Below the pieces are notes generated by a model. That model had not been told where the DNA came from and did not search any database. It saw only the letters and a program-made list of their open reading frames with translations. Positions 6,358 to 10,823 of a DNA stretch of 10,823 nt are shown piece by piece. A program made the position numbers and the translations under genes. Source of the DNA: Spirochaetia bacterium UBA6919. Its GTDB lineage: Bacteria > Spirochaetota > UBA6919. Within the stretch, counting starts at the first letter, position 1; each line of letters begins with the position of its first letter. The stretch covers positions 1 to 10,823 of the forward strand of contig DKAT01000108.1 of assembly GCA_002450905.1 (NCBI GenBank). The letters are read 5' to 3'.

Positions 6358-9105
6358 ATGATACAATCCATTCAAGTAGAATTAAATAAGTTAATAGATC
6401 ATTTTATACCCTATGGAAGAGAAATAAATACTAAGTTAACCCAAGATTTCTTGTTTCAAAACAATCCGAAGGGAATATGCTATCCGATATTCTCTTATCA
6501 GGTCTATCTTGACATCTATTATGAACTGAAAAATGGTTTTCATTTATGGATTACCAATGACCTAGACCTTATAAAATCTTTATTTATAGAAGAAATTCAA
6601 TCAGGATATATTAAAATTATTGATGATGATAAGGAATTATCTATAGAAACTGCAGTAAATATCAAGACTGAACCAGATAATATGATCTATATAATTCATC
6701 ATTCCTTTGCAGAGCAACATAAAATCATATATATTGCCCAGTGGGATAGTATAATCATCCATACACCTCTGATGACCAATCCTTACAGATATTCTCAGGT
6801 AAAAAAATATATATACCTCAATCAATCCCTGTGGAATAATATTATATGGATTGGTGATAAGAAAATCCTCAGGTATATAAAGAAATTCATACCATCCTTA
6901 TCGATAATGTCGTATCATAATAAGATTCACAATAGTCAAATGCTATCGATTATTATTACAGAAAATTATGAGGAAAAGATGAATAAATTATTAGAGTTCA
7001 TCAGAGAAAGAGAGTCTAAAGGAATATTAATTGTATCCAGTCCGAAAGATGGAGAATACCTTGAATATCTCCTGAGCACTTCCGGTATAAATGTGATTTA
7101 TTTTCATAATAATTTAAGCTTAAATGATAAGCTATTTTCTATAGAACGATTTCAATCCTCTGATCATCTCAACCCCTTACAAATACTTATTGTCAGCGAA
7201 TTCTCGTGTATAAATCCTTTTAAAATAAATATTCAATGGATAGTCCATTATCAGTTTTCAGATGGGTGGATTCCCTGTTTATCAGAGATAATAAGTTGCT
7301 TGAAACAGGATAAGATCATTGATATATATTTATTTTATTCCTATCAAGACAGATGTGAGCGTGAGTTAAATATCATCAGGAATCTTCCCGATTCTAAAAA
7401 TATTCGTATCTTATGTTCAATCTTAAAGAAACATAGATTTATGGGGCAAAGTTGTTTTATCTCTCAAAAACATCTTTATAATAGTTTAAGAGTCCCGCAT
7501 TCAAAACTGGAAAATATTCTCCAATATATAATCAATACTAAAGCAATGTCCAAAGGAGTTTCAATATTGAGTACAGTTCATTTTATATATAGCACAAAGG
7601 GTCATATGTGTATCGACAATAATTATTTATGGTTAAAAGATTTATTAAAGAATACTCAGGGTTATTTTGATGTATTAGCGAATTGCAAGGAGAGAAATTT
7701 ATCCCCTATAATAGTTAGTAAAATACTCTATGAACTGGATAAACAAGGTTATATTATAATATTAGAGAAAGATATATTATATCATTTTGTACTAATGGAT
7801 AATTTTGAAAAATTAAAATTACGACGTCTGAATGACAAAATAATTCAGTCGTTATTGAGTAAAAAAATCAAGTGTCTAAAAGAACTTGAGAGCTATGTGC
7901 TGTCTGAATTATCAAATCATACAAAAAATCCTTTACAAAAGGACGATTCTTTCTGTCTCACAAATATTATCAAGTGTTCAGTTCTAAAGCTCATTGATGA
8001 ATTGGATATTTCATTGGGGAAAACATTAATTTCTCATATTTTAACAGGATCCCAGTCGGCGAAGATAAAAAAGCTATCTCTGGATAAGTCATTTCAATAT
8101 AACTCACTGTCTTTAGTACGTCCTGAAGCAGTGATTGAGGTTATTATCCAACTAATCCTTGATAGATATATAGAAGAGGTTACCAATCCAAAATCCTTTT
8201 TTACAACACTAAGCCTTTCGAATAGGGGCTTATTATATATTCAGAAAGGCAGTTCAAAAAACAATATCATATGGAAGTCTCATCAAAAACTGTTTTCAAA
8301 TAATCCCAAGTCCATTTATCCTTTATTAAAAGGAATCTTACATAATAATTGTGATATTTCTCTTAATGAAAATATCTTGAAAGCAATATCCTTATACAAA
8401 CCTAAAAATTACAGGGAATTATCAATGATAAAAGGGATAAATAATAAAAATATGAAGAACTTATCCAATGCCTTAAGACAAATATACTCGATGACAAATG
8501 TGAAGCATAATTTTCAGACGACACAGTATACTCAAATTACCAATTCTCTCTTGAACCATTATTTCCCTCCAATCAATGGTATATTTAACAAAGGGTATTC
8601 ATTCGATTACTATACAGAACCTTTGAGCGCCAGCAAAACGCATACCCCTGTTGGAAGAGCCATATTCAAATTTAAATATAAAAATAAGCAGGGTCTCCCA
8701 GAAATAATAACTGATAAGATCATTCAATTCTTTGATAAAATAAGTCAATATAAAAATATAAATGTGATCACTACTGTTCCACCCAATGAAAATCACCCAT
8801 CTATAGCCCCTAAAATAGCTCAATTCATAGAAATTAATTTTGGAATAAAATATATTCCTGATCTACTCATCAAGATATCGGATAATGTCCCTCAGAAATC
8901 TTTACATTCAACGTTTCAGCGTAAAGAAAATATTCGAGGTGTGTATATAGTGAATAGTGAAATCCAAGCGAGAAATCAAGATATTTTGTTATTGGATGAT
9001 ATCTTTGATACAGGATCAACGCTCAATGAGTGTTCCAAAGTACTTAAGGAAGCGGGAGCTAAATCCATTTACGCTCTCACCTGTGCTAAAACAGGTTACA
9101 GATAG
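6358..9105 (+). CDS. Inactive RecQ-like helicase fused to a ComF-type phosphoribosyltransferase
   Basis: 915 residues from the ATG at 6358; an in-frame GTG at 6343 adds five. Neither has a Shine-Dalgarno. The N-terminal half follows RecQ order with the ATPase motifs gone. The RecA1-like lobe (about 20-200) has no GKS/GKT Walker A; the matching segment is near 38-51 (KGICYP). The DEAH position reads IHTP (134-137). The RecA2-like lobe (220-335) keeps GILIVSS, YFHNNLSL and WIVHYQF, but the arginine-finger GRAGRD motif is replaced by SEIISCLKQD (309-318). No zinc-binding Cys4 follows. Next come winged-helix-like segments (about 365-480), an RQC-like winged helix (548-630, with ISHILTGSQSAKIKKL) and an HRDC-like helical unit (667-711, with IKGI). 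Residues 725-912 form a phosphoribosyltransferase: QKSLHSTFQRKENIRG (846-861) resembles the ComF Q/R/N motif, and ILLLDDIFDTGST (876-888) is a full PRPP loop. I infer a nucleic-acid-binding scaffold delivering a PRPP-using enzyme; the substrate is unknown. Confidence 0.8.
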   Translation: MIQSIQVELNKLIDHFIPYGREINTKLTQDFLFQNNPKGICYPIFSYQVYLDIYYELKNGFHLWITNDLDLIKSLFIEEIQSGYIKIIDDDKELSIETAVNIKTEPDNMIYIIHHSFAEQHKIIYIAQWDSIIIHTPLMTNPYRYSQVKKYIYLNQSLWNNIIWIGDKKILRYIKKFIPSLSIMSYHNKIHNSQMLSIIITENYEEKMNKLLEFIRERESKGILIVSSPKDGEYLEYLLSTSGINVIYFHNNLSLNDKLFSIERFQSSDHLNPLQILIVSEFSCINPFKINIQWIVHYQFSDGWIPCLSEIISCLKQDKIIDIYLFYSYQDRCERELNIIRNLPDSKNIRILCSILKKHRFMGQSCFISQKHLYNSLRVPHSKLENILQYIINTKAMSKGVSILSTVHFIYSTKGHMCIDNNYLWLKDLLKNTQGYFDVLANCKERNLSPIIVSKILYELDKQGYIIILEKDILYHFVLMDNFEKLKLRRLNDKIIQSLLSKKIKCLKELESYVLSELSNHTKNPLQKDDSFCLTNIIKCSVLKLIDELDISLGKTLISHILTGSQSAKIKKLSLDKSFQYNSLSLVRPEAVIEVIIQLILDRYIEEVTNPKSFFTTLSLSNRGLLYIQKGSSKNNIIWKSHQKLFSNNPKSIYPLLKGILHNNCDISLNENILKAISLYKPKNYRELSMIKGINNKNMKNLSNALRQIYSMTNVKHNFQTTQYTQITNSLLNHYFPPINGIFNKGYSFDYYTEPLSASKTHTPVGRAIFKFKYKNKQGLPEIITDKIIQFFDKISQYKNINVITTVPPNENHPSIAPKIAQFIEINFGIKYIPDLLIKISDNVPQKSLHSTFQRKENIRGVYIVNSEIQARNQDILLLDDIFDTGSTLNECSKVLKEAGAKSIYALTCAKTGYR
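8530..9093 (+). other. Domain: ComF-like type I phosphoribosyltransferase at the C-terminus of the pseudo-helicase
   Basis: This segment encodes the phosphoribosyltransferase part of the fusion. The PRPP-binding loop, two hydrophobic residues plus DDIFDTGST followed by LNECSKVLKEAGAKSIYALTCAK, is canonical for type I enzymes. The Gln-Lys...Gln-Arg-Lys-Glu-Asn pattern upstream and the VPP...IAPKIAQFIEINFGI stretch follow ComFC layout. ComFC usually begins with a small zinc ribbon; none is present here. The intact catalytic loop contrasts with the eroded helicase half. Confidence 0.8.
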
Positions 9106-9280
9106 ACATTTTAACAATTATCACAACCCGTAAAATAATATAATCATCTCATCATATTGAAGTTAGTTTTAGTACACATTGATTTGTATAGATAATCACC
9201 CACATGAAATAATAAAATCTTTGAATTGAAACAGCCCTTAATGATAAAGTCATACCCATCATATAACTATTACTGACAAG

Positions 9281-9309
9281 AATCGGAACTGAAAATTTTA
9301 ATTCCGATT
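9281..9309. repeat. Inverted repeat between convergent genes, possible bidirectional transcription end
   Basis: AATCGGAA (9281-9288) and TTCCGATT (9302-9309) are perfect 8-base inverted arms around a 13-base AT-rich loop that can itself partly pair. It sits in the 253-base gap (9106-9358) between the converging ends of the pseudo-helicase and ilvD, where a shared terminator is expected. There is no run of T beyond either arm, so it is not a classic intrinsic terminator. I see nothing else in the gap. Confidence 0.45.
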
Positions 9310-9358
9310 GTGTTCAGGTTAAACATCTGTTTTTAATATAGGACAATTATTTTATAAA

Positions 9359-10823
9359 TCACTCAGGATATTTCAGCACTGCTCCCTGACTACCACTGGT
9401 AACTAAACTGGCGTACCTTGCAAGATATCCTGTTAGTCCTTCCCTTTTTTTCTTCTTCCAATTGGTCTTCCTTCTCTTCAATTCCTCGTCTGATACTTCT
9501 ACCTTAATGGATTTATTTTCAATATCTATAGAAATCATATCACCTTCCTGGATTAAGGCTATGGTACCTCCTTCAGCTGCTTCAGGAGAAACATGTCCGA
9601 TACAAGCACCTCTTGTTGCACCAGAAAAACGACCATCTGTAACAAGACTCACGGATTCACCCAGGCCCATACCCATAATATTCGCTGTTGGAGCAAGCAT
9701 CTCTGCCATACCAGGTCCACCCTTTGGTCCCTCATATCTTATGATAACAACATCACCGGATTTAATTTTCCCACCTAAAATCCCTTCATTAGCATCATCC
9801 TGGGAATCAAATACTCTTGCAGGTCCCCGATGTTGTTTCATATTGGGTTGAACTGCTGCTGTTTTAATAACTGCTCCTTCTGGAGCAAGATTTCCAAATA
9901 AGATAGTCAATCCACCCTTCTTACTATAAGGCTCTTCAATGGGATGAATGACACTTTTATCCAAAATCTCTGCATCATTAATATTTTCACCAAGGGTATT
10001 CAGTGTAACCGTCTTTGAATCAAGGTGTAGAAGGTTTTTAATTTTACTTACCTCCTTTAGAATTGCAGAAACACCACCGGCCCGTTCAACATCCTCAATA
10101 TGAACAGTGGAAGCAGGAGAGACTTTGCAAATATGAGAAACTTTGTCAGAAAGCTCATTCAGACGGCTTAATGGATATTCAATACCCGCTTCTTTGGATA
10201 ATGCAATAGTGTGGAGAACAGTATTAGTAGAACCACCCATAGCCATGTCTAAGATGAAAGCATTATCGATAGATTCTTTTGTGATTATATCTTTTATTTT
10301 TAAATCAGCCTGAACTAATTTCATGATCTGACTTCCAGCATTCTTTACAAGATCTTTCCTTCTGGGATCTGTAGCCAGAATCGTACCATTACCCGGAAGA
10401 GCTATTCCCAAGGCTTCACAAAGACAATTCATGGAATTGGCAGTAAACATTCCCGAACAACTCCCACAAGTAGGGCATCCGTTATCTTCAATTTCTTTTA
10501 ATTCGTCCTCACTGATCTTACCAGCACGATATTGTCCCACACCTTCAAATACAGAAACGAGATCCACCACCCTGCCATCCTTCAAACGCCCTGCCTCCAT
10601 AGGTCCCCCACTAATAAATATCGTGGGTATATTCACACGGAGAGCCCCCATTAGCATCCCCGGAACTATTTTGTCACAATTGGTTATACAAATCAATCCG
10701 TCAAATCGATGTGCCTGAACCACAGCTTCCAGACTATCTGCTATAATTTCCCTGCTTGGTAAAGAATATTTCATACCTGAGTGGCCCATAGCTATGCCAT
10801 CATCTACACCTATGGTATTAAAT
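9359..10823 (-). CDS. ilvD: Dihydroxy-acid dehydratase IlvD, N-terminus beyond window edge
   Basis: Dehydrates 2,3-dihydroxy-isovalerate and -methylvalerate to the 2-oxo acids in valine, isoleucine and leucine synthesis; cytosolic iron-sulfur enzyme. The frame is open from the right edge, reading FNTIGVDDGIAMGHSGMKYSLPSRE before the first internal ATG triplet at 10789, so that ATG is not the start. 487 residues are visible of about 555-560; about 70 N-terminal residues and the first cluster cysteine are outside. Visible cluster and metal motifs: ITNCDK, CPTCGSCSGMFTANSMNC and ALPGNGT. The C-terminal half has MGGSTNTVLH, EGPKGGPGMAEML, TDGRFSGATRG (with the catalytic-base serine) and GHVSPEAAEGG, ending in LTGYLARYASLVTSGSQGAV as expected. 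No truncation or frameshift is seen in the visible part. Its promoter and any attenuator lie outside. The identity is very safe. Confidence 0.97.
   Translation of the reverse strand, partial: FNTIGVDDGIAMGHSGMKYSLPSREIIADSLEAVVQAHRFDGLICITNCDKIVPGMLMGALRVNIPTIFISGGPMEAGRLKDGRVVDLVSVFEGVGQYRAGKISEDELKEIEDNGCPTCGSCSGMFTANSMNCLCEALGIALPGNGTILATDPRRKDLVKNAGSQIMKLVQADLKIKDIITKESIDNAFILDMAMGGSTNTVLHTIALSKEAGIEYPLSRLNELSDKVSHICKVSPASTVHIEDVERAGGVSAILKEVSKIKNLLHLDSKTVTLNTLGENINDAEILDKSVIHPIEEPYSKKGGLTILFGNLAPEGAVIKTAAVQPNMKQHRGPARVFDSQDDANEGILGGKIKSGDVVIIRYEGPKGGPGMAEMLAPTANIMGMGLGESVSLVTDGRFSGATRGACIGHVSPEAAEGGTIALIQEGDMISIDIENKSIKVEVSDEELKRRKTNWKKKKREGLTGYLARYASLVTSGSQGAVLKYPE

Noticed and set aside
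6358..9105. Reading the large fusion as a decaying helicase pseudogene
   Set aside because: Over 900 codons are uninterrupted, the fold-defining strands remain and the C-terminal catalytic loop is perfect, so it looks maintained.
9462..9851. 129-codon open frame on the plus strand
   Set aside because: It lies wholly antisense to the strongly conserved ilvD coding sequence; its composition and lack of a ribosome site fit a shadow frame.
10431..10718. 95-codon open frame on the plus strand
   Set aside because: Also antisense to ilvD, with no recognisable domain; treated as a shadow.
10789..10823. Treating the ATG at 10789 as the ilvD start
   Set aside because: The frame stays open to the window edge and encodes the conserved FNTIGVDDGIA segment upstream of it.

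Overview
The window is AT-rich (roughly two-thirds A+T by eye) and comes from a diderm (Gram-negative-type) bacterium: it encodes an outer-membrane LPS-assembly protein and a lipoprotein with a relaxed lipobox. A spirochaete-like lineage would fit the low GC, the loose lipobox and the unusual LptD, but this is a guess.

Layout. 1-440 (minus): N-terminal 40% of tgt, queuine tRNA-ribosyltransferase, cut by the left edge. 442-3561 (minus): lptD, one base from tgt and probably in the same transcript. Its protein has a signal peptide, a lysine-rich SAP-like helical motif, an OstA/LptA-like periplasmic domain and a long beta-barrel. 3755-5281 (minus): a ClpX-like AAA+ unfoldase without the zinc domain, with an apparent second copy of the C-terminal lid. 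5552-6253 (minus): a small lipoprotein with an HExxH zinc-peptidase motif, behind a strong Shine-Dalgarno. 6358-9105 (plus): a large fusion protein with the fold order of a RecQ helicase (RecA1-RecA2-winged helix-RQC-HRDC-like). Its ATPase motifs have been erased, and a ComF-type phosphoribosyltransferase with an intact PRPP motif is fused to its C-terminus. 9359-10823 (minus): ilvD, dihydroxy-acid dehydratase, whose N-terminus lies beyond the right edge.

The lipoprotein and the pseudo-helicase/phosphoribosyltransferase genes are divergent across an 89-104 bp gap with back-to-back promoter-like sequences. lptD and the ClpX-like gene each have their own promoter-like sequence. The pseudo-helicase and ilvD are convergent, and the 253 bp between them holds one clear inverted repeat and no gene that I can see.

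The housekeeping genes (tgt, lptD, ilvD) are ordinary in role. The most unusual item is the inactive-RecQ/phosphoribosyltransferase fusion, which recalls in one polypeptide the ComFA (helicase) plus ComFC (phosphoribosyltransferase) pair of DNA uptake. The second is the ClpX-like protein with a duplicated lid and a ClpP-docking-like LGF tripeptide. No RNA genes, insertion sequences or CRISPR arrays were seen.
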